This document shows positions 26,601 through 51,586 of a stretch of 64,000 bases of DNA, in pieces. The translations under genes were made by a program, and so were the position numbers. How positions within the stretch are numbered: position 1 is the first letter of the stretch; every line of letters begins with the position of its first letter. The stretch spans positions 496,001 through 560,000 of the forward strand of contig VUYV01000292.1 of the NCBI GenBank assembly GCA_008711295.1, written 5' to 3'. The DNA comes from Anarhynchus alexandrinus. Lineage: Eukaryota > Chordata > Aves > Charadriiformes > Charadriidae. The notes under the pieces were generated by a model. That model saw only the letters and a list, made by a program, of their open reading frames with translations. It did not search any database and had not been told where the DNA came from.

Positions 26601-27639
26601 ACAGTGTAGCAACCAGCATTTTTAGCGAGTGTATGTTGCGCATGCTCAGTTTGATGTCTGAGCATCATTTGGAGGCGGCAGAGGGCAGGAGGAATTACAA
26701 GGAGGGTTTATTCTTCTGTCTGTGGACTTAAACCTGCTTTTTAGCCTCAAGAGAAAAAGGAGTGATGGTTTTCTGATTTTCTGTTCTTCATGGTATAATA
26801 AACATAACAATACTAAGTAGTGAGGTAATTGTCAATGTTAATGCAAAAACCATAATGTGAATTTAATTAGCATTAACAGAGTTTTCAAAGTAACAGATAA
26901 CCAAATTAGACATGTTATTTCATGTAGACATCTTCATTTCTCCCATTTAATACACAGATTATGTCACATTTTTTGTGCCATATCAAAATGAAGGATCATC
27001 TAAAACTTGTTGCCTTTAAAAACAATACAAAAATGATTTAGTAGAAGAGTATCCCGCTGAAAGATGATGCTTGGTAGAGTCTGGTTTTGCTTACCTGGAA
27101 GCTATACCTAATGATAAAGTGTGACATGAAATCCGTGCTGGCAGCACAGGCAAGCAGGCTCCTTATTTTAAACTGTCTATGGTCAAAGCTGTTCTTTGAG
27201 ATTGTTGTTTCTCATTCCGAAGGGAAGAATGGAGCACTACTGCGGCACTGCCCACACAGCGAACAACGGCATGGTCTCCAAGGAAGCTTTCAATGGAGCT
27301 TCAGCTTTGCTGCCATATGATAGTAAATGTCATATCACAGGCTCAGAGAGGTGAGGGAGGAGAAAGGAAAAGCAGAAAGGCATTGTCAGTATATAATCAT
27401 ATGCTAAAGTACTATTTTACTCACATAAAATGTCAGGTTTTTTCATTTTTACTATATTTTCTAAGTAAAGCATTTTATCTGCTGGAAATCAGATATTAGC
27501 ATATAGCTAAATTTACCCCTAGCCTTGCCTTCTCTCAAAGTTGTTACTGACAATCTCTGTTCTTTCTGCAGATACAGAGTAATGAGAATGATGTCTGCAA
27601 ACCAAAATGTTCATTCGCAAATGCCTTATTAGGAATGTA

Positions 27640-27860
27640 ATGCTGATTTGTTTTCATACATTCAATTAATCACAAGAACAGCAGAGGACAAATTAAATTT
27701 GTTTTTCTTTTTATTGCATACAAGATAAAGAGTGCTTTAGAGATTAACTGTAAACCTGTTCTAATTAGTGCCCAAAAGCAGATCAATAATTCATCTGTAT
27801 ATATCTTCCTGTACTTTGCTAGTAATCACAAATTAAATTAATGGCCACACACAACAAATG
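27640..27860. promoter_or_regulatory. Candidate conserved non-coding element (homeodomain-site rich)
   Basis: The stretch is dense in TAAT-core sites (CAATTAATCAC, TCTAATTAGTG, AATTAAATTAATGG), has no open frame and no repeat signature, and lies in the desert 3' of SLC17A6. Texture like this is common in vertebrate developmental enhancers. This is inference only. Confidence 0.2.
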
Positions 27861-30800
27861 AAATGAGGGACTCCAGCATTTTTCCCCGGGAGATCAACAC
27901 CATTTCACTACCCAGAGTCTCTGTGGGTCCTACACTGTTTGTTCAGGCAACAGAAGCAAAGTCACACATAAGACGACGTCAGGCTTCAAGCTACTCTATA
28001 AACACTTTTTGTCCATATAAACTCTAACATATGCACATCAAAAACGTTTTTAAAAGAAACTTTAGCTCCTAGTAAAAATTACATAGACTTTTTATTTTGG
28101 AAGTGATTGAGGTTTCCCAAAAGTGTTTGAATATATAATGTGTCTATACTCTGTTATTAAGACAGTTAACTTTCAAACATCAACAATACAATTTTGCTAA
28201 TTGATTTTATTGTCTTTTCTGATGTTTGGGTTTGCAGCCTGTTTTGATGGCGACCTTTAAATGCCTCCCCTCAGTCAGCTGGAGGATTCTTTTCTGTCTC
28301 AGTCTTTCTCACACTTTCCTTTTTCTGTATGCCTTTTTGATTATTTTTATGAGATGATTCCAGGATGAATCAGGTGATTTGTGATTTCCTTGCAGAAAAA
28401 GAAAGCCCAAGTTGCTTGAAATGAAAGAAACAAGCAAGAAAATAGTAATCCCACAGGGAATGATTAAGTCATGCTACTAACACATTGCTGCTAATCAATT
28501 TACATGTGCTCCCCTATTTCATTTTTATAACATAGTGGAAAGTGATAGATTCACAAGATTAAATGAATCAATAACAAAAAAGAAAATCTGCATTTCCAAG
28601 CAGGGCCTCCAGGTCCACTTATTAGTCAAATAGGGTTTTTCTTCTGATGACATAATGCCTCTAGGTTGTTTCATTTGTTATTTCATGGGATTGTCTTTCT
28701 TGTGTGATTTACCATTGTCACTACTGAGAGAAACTTAATTGTGCGTTAAGGTGTATTACCTAACTGATGCTGGAATCAGAACATCTGGAACATGTGCTGT
28801 TTGGGCGCTGTGGCAGCCGGACACGGTGATGTCACTCGGTGACCAGGAGCCGCACCTTCCCCGCTTCTCCTCTGTCACAAAGACATCTTTTCTCTTTGCT
28901 TCAAATACTCTTACCAACTCATGCTAAGTAAACAGGAGAGATCAGGAGATTACGGAAGATCAGTTCACTGACAGAAGGATTTGAACATTTGCCTGGAATA
29001 TGAGAGGCTTACATTTGAGGCTCTGATTCTCTGCAGCAGCAGCTGTAGCCCAGGACTACTCTGGAGCTGATCCGCTTTTATTGTGAAGTCCTGTGAAGAT
29101 AAAGCTTTCATTCTGACAAAGAACTAACAAATGTCAGAAGTTTTGAATCTGAGGAAAATACGGTTAGGGCTTTCTCTCTGTTTTGGTTCTTCCTTTCTGA
29201 CCAATGGGAATATAGGCTGAAATCCCGTGAGAAGCAGCACTGCAGATAATCTCCTGCCTGGCGGTGGCTGCTGCGGAACAGAACTGCAGTGCTTGCAGTG
29301 CGGCTGTTACGTAGCACAGTGTTCATGAGCGTGACAGTGGCAACTTTGAGAAATTTGGTTTATCTTCTTTGTATTGAAGTCAATGTCTTCAAATCACATT
29401 GCCTCCATAGGGAGAAGAAGTGGGTATTTTGAGAGAGGACAGGGCCCAGTTCTCCAAAGTTTCACAGTATGTGCATTAAAGTATCAGAGAACAGATCTTA
29501 AACGAGTGCCAATAGTTAAATGCTAAATAGTGCTGGTATTCCCACTCTACAGCAATTATTTCAGCTTGTAAGTTTTCTGCTAAGCAGTTTTTGTGTCCTC
29601 TCATGTCAAATTAATGCACAAGAACAAATAAACCACTCACGGCCCAAAGGATTTTATTCTAAATAAAACATGGATTATTTACATTTAGTAATATAAACCA
29701 TCAATGACAATTGTAATAAGACTGGCATTGAATGAACAAGTTTCTAGGCTAATAAAGACATTCTAAGACAAGAAAATAAATAAATTAGAAAATGCTTTTT
29801 ATGGCCGTTCTTTTTACTCATATGAAACAGACAAAAAAATTTGTCTTTTAAAATAATTGGCCTAAAGAGGTAATTCTGGTTTCCTATATTTTCATTTCTG
29901 TCTCATTCATTACTGAAATGTGTTCAGCATATAAAAAAAGACTATTTGATTTGACAAGAAAGGTGTATTGATTTATGAAAAAGTCAAATTTTAAGCTTCT
30001 CAGCATGACCCAGACAATAGCTGAAAAAGAGAGAGAGATGGTTGTAAATGGGTAGGTATAATTGAGATGTAAGAGAAATAGGGTAAAAAAGTCAAAATTA
30101 TGTTTCCTGGAGCACAACTTTTGTTTAAAACATTTAGTGTGTTTAATTTAATTTTTAACGTATTTAATTTTCAGAATGCTTAAAATGAGCAGAAAATTTT
30201 TTGGAGGATGTATACATACATGTTATATGAATAAGCTCTTCTTTTATACTTTAGGCTGAGATTATTATTATATTTTTATTATTAAATGGCATATGTCAAC
30301 AGCAATTGGGATTTGCATGTTCATGCAGTGGAGAATACGAACTCAGAAAGCATGGTCAGTCCAATTCTTCATAGTCCCAGCCTATTATATACCATCACAC
30401 TATCAGTCAAGAAATAACTGTGGACCATTGTCTTCAAGACTCCTGAAATAGAGCTAGATGGTCATTCTTCACCTTACAGTGCTGCCTTGTGATTTTCTCT
30501 GCAAGACTTGTACATGCTGACAAGCATCTTTTCATATATCACATTTAATTTGGTGCTTCATCTGTACAGGGTAAACAGTCTGTGCTTTATTGATCCTGTG
30601 ATCAGACATAACTGCATAGAAAAACACAGCTGAGAAAAAAGTTGAGCTTTGGTTGACCTTGTCTTTATATGATTCAATTTTAATTCCAGAAAGCAACATT
30701 TACAAAAAAGAAAAGAACGTTGTAACATTCTAGATTAAAATTGAAAGCAGTTCTGTTGATTGTTCTGATGTTTACCTTGAAGGAAATTATCATACCCTCC

Positions 30801-31938
30801 TCACAAACTTATTTAGTTCATGGCCATCTATGGCAATTATTCAGTGTTGACATATTTAATTGGTTATAAAGGACAAACTAATTATATGGCAATCTTGCAA
30901 TTTTAACAATGCTATCCTTCATTTTTGAATTGCTTTCTCATCTATTGCATTTTCTGCTTCCAAGCATCACTTTTGCGTTTTCTTTTAAATCTGTTTTTGG
31001 CCTAATAGTGGCCTTTCTCTTTGATTTGCTGACCTTCCCAGGTGCTACAGAAAGGTGAAGAGAATAAGTAAGTAGGGCTATCATACTTGTATCTGGATTC
31101 TTCTACGTACGACTCCTTGCATCACACAGAAATATTTTTCAAAATATGAGGAATTTTTTCCTCACTCTGGATACTTGGACATCCACTCTCATCTTCTGAA
31201 CACTGATTTAAAACAGACACTCTGTGTGTGGACCTTGACTCCTTTTTACTGTGCACGTCCTACTTAATCAGTTCAGATTTTTCACTAAGTGTGATGAGCA
31301 GGAAGCTTGAAAACCCTGGCAGGAGGACTGCAACCATTTGAATAAGGGAAATAAATTCCATTCTTTGAGGAAAGCTCTTTATCGTACTACTTTTTCAAGG
31401 GAGAAGAGTGATCCTCTGAAAAAGTACATTCTGAATTCAAGGAGATCCCTGAAATAGGGAACATTATTAGGCCATTCATACCTCTAGAAATATGTATATC
31501 AACTCAAGTAAGTACTAAATACTAAGTTCCTGCTATGATAAAAAATAAATAATAGATTATTCTACATTTGTGACCTTTAATTGTGGAAGTGTCAAGATAG
31601 GCAAAACAACACCAAGTGTTTCCTGCCAATATCCACATCCAGTTTTACAGATCTTTTTTAGATTGATGTTCACAATTTCCCTCAAGCTATCAGACTTCAA
31701 CGTCCTCTCAGAAAGAACAAAACAAACCAAATTTCTTATGTATGATTTAAAATTTTTGTTACTTGTTGCTGATGACCATGCGTATTGTAGATTTTAATGG
31801 TTTTGAGAGACTTTTGTAAGTGCTATTTGAACTTGCTGAGGATACATTAGGATTTTGATCAGGTCCAAAGAGAACTAAAATCTTTCTGTGTACACTAAGA
31901 TTTCTCTCTTATTACTGCTCCGAATATCTCTATATTAG

Positions 31939-31983
31939 GTACATATATATGTGCATATTGTATATACATGTATGTATATACAA
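31939..31983. repeat. Alternating purine-pyrimidine AT-rich tract
   Basis: Interrupted TA/TG/CA alternation (ACATATATATGTGCATATTG and on). It is simple-sequence DNA. Confidence 0.6.
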
Positions 31984-33064
31984 ACCCAGAAGAATACTCT
32001 AATGTGGTTCATGTTAAATTTTAAGTGAAGTTTTACAATTGGATTAATTTTAATAACCATTTTTTTTGTAGGTGGCTGTTATCCTTCTCTTATATGTCTA
32101 TCATTTGAAATAAAATTCTTCCTCTTGCTGATTAAGCTAGCCAGTTTATTTTGTTAGATTGCTAATGACGTGTAATCTCTGTATTTTCTGAAAGAAAAGC
32201 AGTAGAGGATGTAAAATTGGACATGTATAAATGATATATTGTGTGTTCAAGGTGTCACAGTCAGAGTAGATGTGAATGAATTCATACTACTTAGTATGAA
32301 TTGGGATCTTGCTAAACCAAATGTAGCTGTACTGTTTGTCTGTGTCAAATGTTCATCTCATTGACTATTCTTTGTGCACAGAACGTGCCATTTGATCCTG
32401 GGGGTACAAGCAACACCTTGTCATCAGCTCCTTGTCAGTCATACAAGGTTGTGTTACTCTTTATAATGCCTTGATCACCAGTTTTGCAAACCATCAGTTT
32501 TAACTGCTGACCCTGGTTAGTGCAAAGATCAAGACCATCGTTTGCTTGCATACTTTTGTGAGCAGACAGTATGCCATTGTGCAACAGTGCCCAGCCACAA
32601 GTAGTGTAAAGATATATCAGTTTTGAAAAGCAATTAAGTACAATTAAATACTGATATTCTCTAGCAGAAGGGCTGAGGAGTGTAATACCATCTTCCTGTG
32701 CACAGTGAAGAAAATCTGTGGCGGGTGCAAGGATGAAAACTTGATATAGTTCCATCGAAACACACTGACAAATGAAGCATAGCTCCTCCTGGAAAAGCAA
32801 ACTGGCACCATGAGTATATCCATGATGGCAGAGTACAACTGTGAGAGAGACGGACTTTAAGTGGGAATCCAAAACCTACTACTGGCAAAGCAGTATGCTC
32901 TGATAGGTTAAATCTCCTGCCTGACACGTCAGTATGTTTCATTGTATTTTAAGAAAATAATGATGGGATCATTATGCATATTCTGCTTCTTCAAGGACTG
33001 ACAACAGTGCTTAATTTCAGGAGTGTGAATTGACCACATGCACTTTCATAGGGTGAAGTTTAGC

Positions 33065-33560
33065 AAGTGTCCTTGGACTATCACTGGTGCAACATGGGAA
33101 GGGTCCAGCAGGGAGCAGGAAGAGCAGGAAGGGGTGAGGGAAATGAGCCACAAGCCGAGGGTGACCCAGCTGCTGGCTGTACCATTATTGACCAGGGTCT
33201 GAGCAACGTGGGCAGAGCAGGGTGCTACCTCCACCAACGGCCCCAGAGACAGCAAGGAAAGAATCGGGTCCAGGCTCCATCCGGAGAGCCCTCTCAGGAG
33301 CAAGAGGAGGTGGACTAGCGGCAGGACTGGAGACAAGGGCAAAACATAGATCCAACTTCTGTTCAGGAGACTGACTGGAGACAGGGAAGCCCAGGCCTGA
33401 GCTGAAATGGGGCTCCTGGGCCAGGCATGGGAGTGCGGGTGGGGGTCCCAGAGCAGGGTGCTCAGGGCAATTAAGGCCTATATTGCCCTCATGGCCCTGA
33501 CAGAGAAATATGTTTGAAACAATGTTAGGACAAGGTAGGGTGTAGCCAGAACATGGTAAT
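33065..33560. repeat. GC-rich block with purine-rich plus strand, unidentified
   Basis: About 500 bases are clearly richer in G and C than the flanking sequence, with G/A-rich runs on the plus strand (GGGAGCAGGAAGAGCAGGAA, GGAGACTGACTGGAGACAGG). CpG pairs are few, so it is not a CpG island. Open frames on both strands (83, 98 and 132 codons) follow from the low stop frequency of GC-rich DNA. It may be an uncatalogued or diverged avian repeat. Confidence 0.35.
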
Positions 33561-36500
33561 CGGCTTCTGAGGCAACTTTTCATCGTACCTTAAGACTCAG
33601 GATAGGGTGGACCAGATATTTAGGACTCCATATTCAGTTTTTTTCTCTCACTACTGCCATGAGCAAAAGCGAGGAAATTTGGCAGCTCTTCTATAAGCTT
33701 TTCCTTAAATTTCCTACAACAGTTTATTTCCTGTAATTTCTAACTTATCCTTATATTTTATGTTTGACATCACATCTGCCTTTCATACTGTTTCTCTAAT
33801 TGAGAAAGGGGAGCATAATATTTCTCTTTCATATTTATTCACTACTTACTTTCTTATAGATAAGACTCTGCCAGAGGTTGAACTGTCTCTCAAAATCTTA
33901 TTTTGTGTTGTATTCAAACCCACGGAATTTGAGAGAACATGGCTTCGCCTAAGCAAAAATTGCAAGGATTGTATGTTTCTAGTGTTAAAAGCCTTCCCAA
34001 GGAGGCATTCACCAACAATCGTTTTGTAACATTAATTCTCAAACATGGAAGATACTGTCTAAGCACTTGACCTCAGTATAAGTACATAGGCTTCAGTAGT
34101 TGTACAGATATGAACATATAACACATTTCATTCTTTGCCATGCTTTGGGTTACAACACAGTCAGAAAGTCTGAAGCAAAACCAGAATAGCAACATCAGAC
34201 ACATTAGCTGGATCAGAAAGGATATACATAAATAATTAAAATTAAAATATCTGACTGTAGTTCTAGATCCTTTGATTATTTACTCGTAAATCTCCCAGTG
34301 CAATGAAAATTATTCAAGCAAAAACCACAGATAAATTCAAAATAAGTACAAAAGCAGCTGCTGTTAAGTAGTTAATCTAGACTTAGACTAGCCTTCAAAC
34401 TCCTTCACAGCTTATCCTAAAGGGAACAAAACATTTCATCTTTCAGAGGCAGCAACTAAGGCTGTGATGTTATCTTTCTAACAGTATGGCTTTGAACTGT
34501 GACATTTATTCTGACTTCCATATTCATTCCTGTTCCTAGCTTCATGCTGAAAGAGGACTTCATTCATATTTGCAGATATTCTTTTGTCACTGTTATTCAA
34601 CCTTTACCTTGAGGCTTTCTTTTCCCCCATAGAAAAGTGTTTTTTATGAAATTTGGTCCATTGAATTTCATGATCACTTCTGAGAGCAAAGAGCACTTTA
34701 TGATAACTTTATCTCTGCAACAAAGAGTATGTGTTAACAGAAGGGATCTGACCAATGCTGATTCAAATATTTAAAAAGTTGTCACTGGCTGAGTGATACT
34801 ATCTATATGAAATCATTTGAGGACATAAAGGTGAACATTTGAGGTGATATTCTAGCGCGCATAAACTCAAAGCTTTTCTAACGATTCAACGGTGTCTGGG
34901 TTCTGCCTCTTCCTTTTACTTATTGTTCTTCAGTTAGAAGAAAACTAACTGATAAATAAAAATGTAAGCAACAATTCCTTTCCTTTTTTTCATCATAGTA
35001 AGTGAGCAGAGAGTACCAGGTAGGGGAACAACACAGAAATAAGTGACAGGACAAAACGAGCAAGTGACTGTGAATGCAGTCTGGTTGATAAAGGCGGATG
35101 ATTTGAGCTGCTAACACTTCCAACAGAGGAACCCTGTGCCATGCAAGGGCAACGTGTCTCCAGAGCTAGACTTTGAATCTGAGTGCAGGAGAGAAACCTC
35201 TGGGCAGACTGGGCAGAGTTCAGAAGAGGCTTAAGAGGTATATTTTAGTGATGCTACTTTACAAAAATGAAAGGGAGAAATATAAATATATTTACTGAGA
35301 AGAGCTATAGGAGTTTAGATGAAGTGTCATGTCCCCTCAACTCTCCTTTTACCTAGAACAGATACAGCTGTTGCTGCTTGTCTTCACTTAATCATCCTTT
35401 GCAAGAACCCAATTATTTTCTTCATTTGCCCTTCATATTTTTCAGTCACGTTCCTGACGTTTGGTTCCTGTATTTTTCTGTGAATAGGAGTCTGTGAAGT
35501 AAAAATCTTAAAACCTGTCGTGCTCCTCTTGCTTCCCAGAAGAAGGGATTTTCCTGCACTGCCATTTAAAGAGGAAGTAAAGGACTCAAAGCAGAAGCAG
35601 AGAGCCAGAAAGAGAATTGTGGAGGATCTTAGAGTGGTGTAGCATTTAAAGGCAATCGTTGAGTTCCCACCGAGTTATACATGGCTGAACAGTGCAGTGT
35701 CTGATGCCTGGATTAAAGTCTCTCCTTTGTTTTAAGTAATTAAAAGGTGTCAAGCTAATAAGAAAAAAAATTACCTGTATTTAATGAAACAAAATTATTG
35801 AAACAATTTGGAAAGATAGAGAACCTGTAAGATTAGACTGAAAACTGAGAAGAATTGATTTTTATTTTGTTAATTAGTTTTCATTTTCTGAGCTGTCCAC
35901 TTACAATGATAAATGCAACCATACTTTTACAGCCCCTATTTATCCCACTTTTGAATCTTTCAGGAAGTTTCCATGGCAACATCACACGAGTCCATCAAAA
36001 CAATTAGCAGTGTTACCTGACTCAGCATCTCATGACAACCAGTTTATTGGTGAGAAACACCAGGTCCATTCCTGTTCTATCTAGTGTTTTGTAAGCCTTT
36101 TGTTCAGTTTGGTGTTTCTACATTCTTCTACTTGGTGCAAGAAAATTATTGAAGAGCAAAAATCTAGGATCTATCCAAAGATGGATGGAAAGTAACATTA
36201 CGTTTCAGTGAAGGTGTCTTGTTACAGGAGCAAGAAAGGAAACAAATTCAAAGAACACCAGTTGTGATTTCCATTTTCTTTAGAGATTATTTTAATTTTC
36301 TTTAGAGTATGCTGATCCACACCAGCTCTTCATCTAACACAGATTAGTCTGTCTTTCCCTGTTGCGCTGCATTGGATGGTGCATTGATCCTCTGGCTCCT
36401 TTCTCTTCCATGCCTACTCCAGCCATCCTTATGAGAGAAGGAACAGCAATCTGGAGTTAGGTGCCTCTCCCACCACACATTTGTACGTGGTTCAAGGAGA

Positions 36501-36669
36501 CAGCAGACAATGCAGGACACTGGGTGTTCAGCACAGCTCCCAGCTGTGACCTAAGATATCACCTCCATATCAATAGCAGAATTTGTTCTGCAGTGACTAT
36601 AATTTTAGTCATCTATATTAAAGCACATTTTAAAAAATGACAAGAAACTGCAATGGTCCTTTTTTATAT
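33561..36669. other. Non-coding stretch 3' of the presumed SLC17A6 transcript end
   Basis: Nothing recognised. Short chance frames only. Confidence 0.55.
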
Positions 36670-36688
36670 AAAAGGATAAATAGAGCAT

Positions 36689-36694
36689 TTTATT
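36689..36694 (-). promoter_or_regulatory. AATAAA hexamer, distal poly(A) signal candidate
   Basis: A canonical AATAAA on the minus strand about 1.76 kb past the stop. It fits the usual 3' UTR length of mammalian SLC17A6 best and is my preferred transcript end. Confidence 0.4.
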
Positions 36695-37835
36695 AACACT
36701 TTTTGCAGCAACAAAAGTGACACAGTCCACATCTTTTTCATTAAACACAGCAAAAGCTATGGTCACATTTTACATCACTTTGAGGCACAAAGCAAAATAC
36801 TTTTTTCTTAAGGTCAAGGTATGATTTGCATTAAAAAAAAGGAGAAGAAACAATCCTCAAGTTGTATATTGCGGTAGCAGGGTTTCCAATCACTAGCACA
36901 ATACAATGAACAGACCAAGAATCCAGAATGGATTATTACATACAATAATAATCATTTGATTGAATTAAGAAATGGATCATTGTTGTCATTTTAGAGTATT
37001 AAGAAGTGGTCTGGTGTTGCTAACTTCAGTTGGTTCAGTTTGGTTTAATCCCAACAACCCCAAATATATACAACAAGCTAAATGAAGGTTAATATATAGT
37101 CTAGAAGATTATGCACTTCATAATGCATTGCACTTATTGCTTGGTACACTAATGTTGCAGTCACTGTTGAGTTATGCTAAAAAGACAAGCGTGATGCTTG
37201 TTGGCTTCTTTCAACCCAACACTAGTTATTTACCACTTTGGTTTATTGTGAGTTTATATGTTACTCATATTCAGTGTCCATTATTATTAGGTTTAATCGA
37301 AAGACAAATACATTTTTCATTTCAGGGATTTCTAAAATAGCAACATTTTCTATAATTACAGTATCTTCAATAAACTTATATCTATGTATACAACTGTGGC
37401 ACGATGTGTAAAAATATGAAAGCTATTAAGGGAAGAATAAGGGTTAAATTATTCTCTGTTTCATCTATTGGCTTCAAAATATTTTGCAAAACAAATACAT
37501 CCTTTTTATAGGGCTACTTGCTCATAGTAAATTTCTCTTTGGAATTTTGTAAAAGACTATATCTTTTTCTAGGTTATATTGGATTTTTTCTCTCTCTAAA
37601 GACACCAGTAGAAAGTTGGAATATACTGTAAAGAACAGAATAATAAAGCTTGTTTTTTGATAAAGGGATTTGACAGTCTGCATGAAAAGTCAGACTTAAC
37701 ATTATATATTGTTTTTACATTAGTTGATAAATGCAGGGAAGAACATGACAATGCCTATAATTTCATAAGATTCTGTAAAGAATAGAAATAAGAATTTGTG
37801 CCCAAACATTCAATATAAAACTCCTAAAGAATTCC

Positions 37836-37841
37836 TTTATT
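37836..37841 (-). promoter_or_regulatory. AATAAA hexamer, middle poly(A) signal candidate
   Basis: A canonical AATAAA on the minus strand about 610 bases past the SLC17A6 stop, within the presumed 3' UTR. Confidence 0.3.
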
Positions 37842-38374
37842 CATCACAGAGTAGCCTGCAGCATGTAATCACGATAAACATACAATATTCCTTACTTGTT
37901 CTTTAGGCTTGATACAATTACCGTTAAAGGAACTGGATCAACCCTCTGTAAATGCCTAGGACTCAACCTTTCTTCTTTAAGAAAGCTCTTGTCTTAGACT
38001 AAACACACAATTCCTACATTGCACTGAGTAAACGTGTATTTAACACAATCTCTTTCAATACAGTGTAACAAATATATAAGTGCATTTTTAATGATCAAGT
38101 AATTTTGGCTTTCTAAAAACAGCATTAGATGTGCCAACTTGGTTGCTTAGTTGTGCTTTAATCCTTAGTTATGAGTTTTAGCTCTTGTATGCTGTAAGTA
38201 TCTAATTGCCTCTATAGTTTTGACCAGTAAACCCTTAAAACTCTAATGTTTATAGAACAAATATAACCTAATGAAAGTGATGACATGTCACAACTCATAC
38301 AGATTGCACTTTGATGCATTTTTTTTACAGTAAGACCTTCCTGTTTGATATGTGTTTACATGTTTATACCACAT

Positions 38375-38380
38375 TTTATT
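38375..38380 (-). promoter_or_regulatory. AATAAA hexamer, proximal poly(A) signal candidate
   Basis: A canonical AATAAA on the minus strand, about 70 bases past the SLC17A6 stop. If used, it would give a very short 3' UTR. Confidence 0.3.
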
Positions 38381-38448
38381 TCTGTGTGCAAACAATCACA
38401 ATGAATTTAATCACAAACACTACAAAATATAACCAATATTTAGGTTTG

Positions 38449-49711
<11,263 letters not shown>

Positions 49712-51562
49712 CTGCAAAGGTGGGGAAAAAAAAGGAAAGGAAGTAACTTCAGTGTTGTTCCAATTGACTTATTCCACATATGCTCACATATCAATAGAGA
49801 TGTATTTAAACACATGTTCTTTATGTAGGGAATATACTAACTGCTGGACTGGATCAGTGTCTACTTCCACCTTGTGTAATAATGTGGCTGATAAGACCCA
49901 GACCAAACGTGGACATAGACATGTATTTAGCATAATTTCCTAAGGAAATACATCTTATGCAGTCACAGGTATAGTTTTCACTCTCCCTATATATCCCCAC
50001 ACTTTCCTTTAGTTAATTTTCACATCTATTTCAACCAAATCTGATTGAATTCACCACCCTCTGGAGAAATTAGAAATTAAGACTCCAAATGGTTTACTAA
50101 AACAAGTGGCCAAGTAAAAGAGAGATTCTCATTACTGCTTTAATTGTAGGAAAGTGGCACCATGCATTCACTACTTAAAAAGCGGAAGAGAATCCAGTTT
50201 TATAAATGCCAAAGCAGCAGGAAGAATTTCAGACAGGGCTGGGATTTTGTTAGACACAAGAGTTAATCAATCTGGAAACACATATCCACAGAAAACAGAT
50301 CATTCTTTCTGCTGTTTTTTCAGAGGCTACTCATTGAATGTTGCTGATTTTGATTCCAACAGCATCCTAGGAATTGCTTCAAATAAAGCGCATTGCAAGG
50401 GCTAAATAACTGAGAAGTGATGATTCATTTTCAAAATTCCACTTCTTTGACTGAATTTTAGTTTGATTCAGTTAATATCTACCCCTTGTAGAAGGAAACC
50501 TTTTCTCCAGCATTATTATTTGGGGGTTTTATGTTCATTCATTCCATTATTGTGGAAATAATCCTTTTTTCCCCCCATTTTCCTTTCAGTGGAACTATGC
50601 AAAGGGATGAAGCCAGTAGCAATGACTGGCTGCTTTCTTTATACAAAGCTATGTAATGCGAAGATAAATCCTGGAGATGTCTTAACATATGACATCACAG
50701 TATCTGATGTGGAACTGATTTGACAGAAACCTTTAACCTTAGCATGTGTTCTTCAGAAATTGGTACAGTGCCATAAGTTAGTGAGAAACAGACCTTGGAC
50801 TAAAGAAGCAGGAAGCAGCAATAAGTTTAAAGATGAAAATTCTCCTCATAGACATCTATGTTTCACATTCTCTATTTAGAATTACAGCCTGACACGAATC
50901 TTTAAATAGCAAACTGAGTATACTCCACTTCTATTTGACAAATATTAAAGGGCAGCAGAAAAAAAAGCTTCTTGGCACGGTAAGGAACCTTTGTTAAATA
51001 GATCTAAATCTGGTGTCCTCATTGTGTGAACAACTCCTCATCTCGTGTTAAACAACATCTAGCTGGCTGTGCAGCACATTTCTGGCTTTGTTTGGCAGCA
51101 TGTTCAATACATTTCCTGGGACTGACCGGTGCATGTGTTTGTGTTGCACTGTGTGAACTATTTTGGCCTGAATTCTGTCTTTACTCTTAATTTCTTTATG
51201 TGTAAGTTTCTACTCCAAAAGTACATGCAGTTCATTTCCTTATTTTTTAATACCCCCATACATTCACATAAAGCACAATGGTGTCTTGGTTTTCATTTGC
51301 TTTTTTCTTTACTTATTAATGAGAAGAGTTTGGGACTCGTGGGAGATTTGCTTGTGATTTTTACAAATTCTTTTAAAAAGATAGATGTTCCTGTTAGCAA
51401 TTTTTGAAGAGCAACAGACTGTAACTGTTCTAAAGGTTCGTTGAGAAAATCCATATTTGCTTGTAAGCAGGAAGAAAGGACTGTTTGGTTTGTTGCCTTT
51501 CCTGTTTCTTTCCTGAAGAGATATTTAGCTAACTGCCTAATGTAGCAATACTGTAAAAATAC

Positions 51563-51586
51563 TAAAACTGTAGCAATACAGTTTTA
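51563..51586. repeat. Perfect 10-base inverted repeat with a 4-base loop
   Basis: TAAAACTGTA, GCAA, TACAGTTTTA. A further CTGTAGCAATACTG-like copy lies about 20 bases to the left. There is no sign of a functional RNA beyond the stem. Confidence 0.7.

Larger units (their letters stand above)
17674..33064. other. Gene desert
   Basis: No known gene, CR1 copy or RNA gene recognised over about 15 kb. Items inside it: the homeodomain-site-rich stretch at 27640-27860, the alternating tract at 31939-31983, a 70-codon minus frame at 25343-25555, and three overlapping minus frames at 32435-32942. None has an identity I can support. By homology this would be the long intergenic region 3' of SLC17A6. 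Confidence 0.55.
36670..38448 (-). other. SLC17A6: Probable SLC17A6 3' untranslated region
   Basis: This AT-rich stretch follows the stop codon directly and contains three minus-strand AATAAA hexamers. Mammalian SLC17A6 mRNAs have a 3' UTR of roughly this size. Ending just past the third hexamer would give about 1.78 kb. The end point is inferred from the hexamer and expected size only. Confidence 0.5.
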
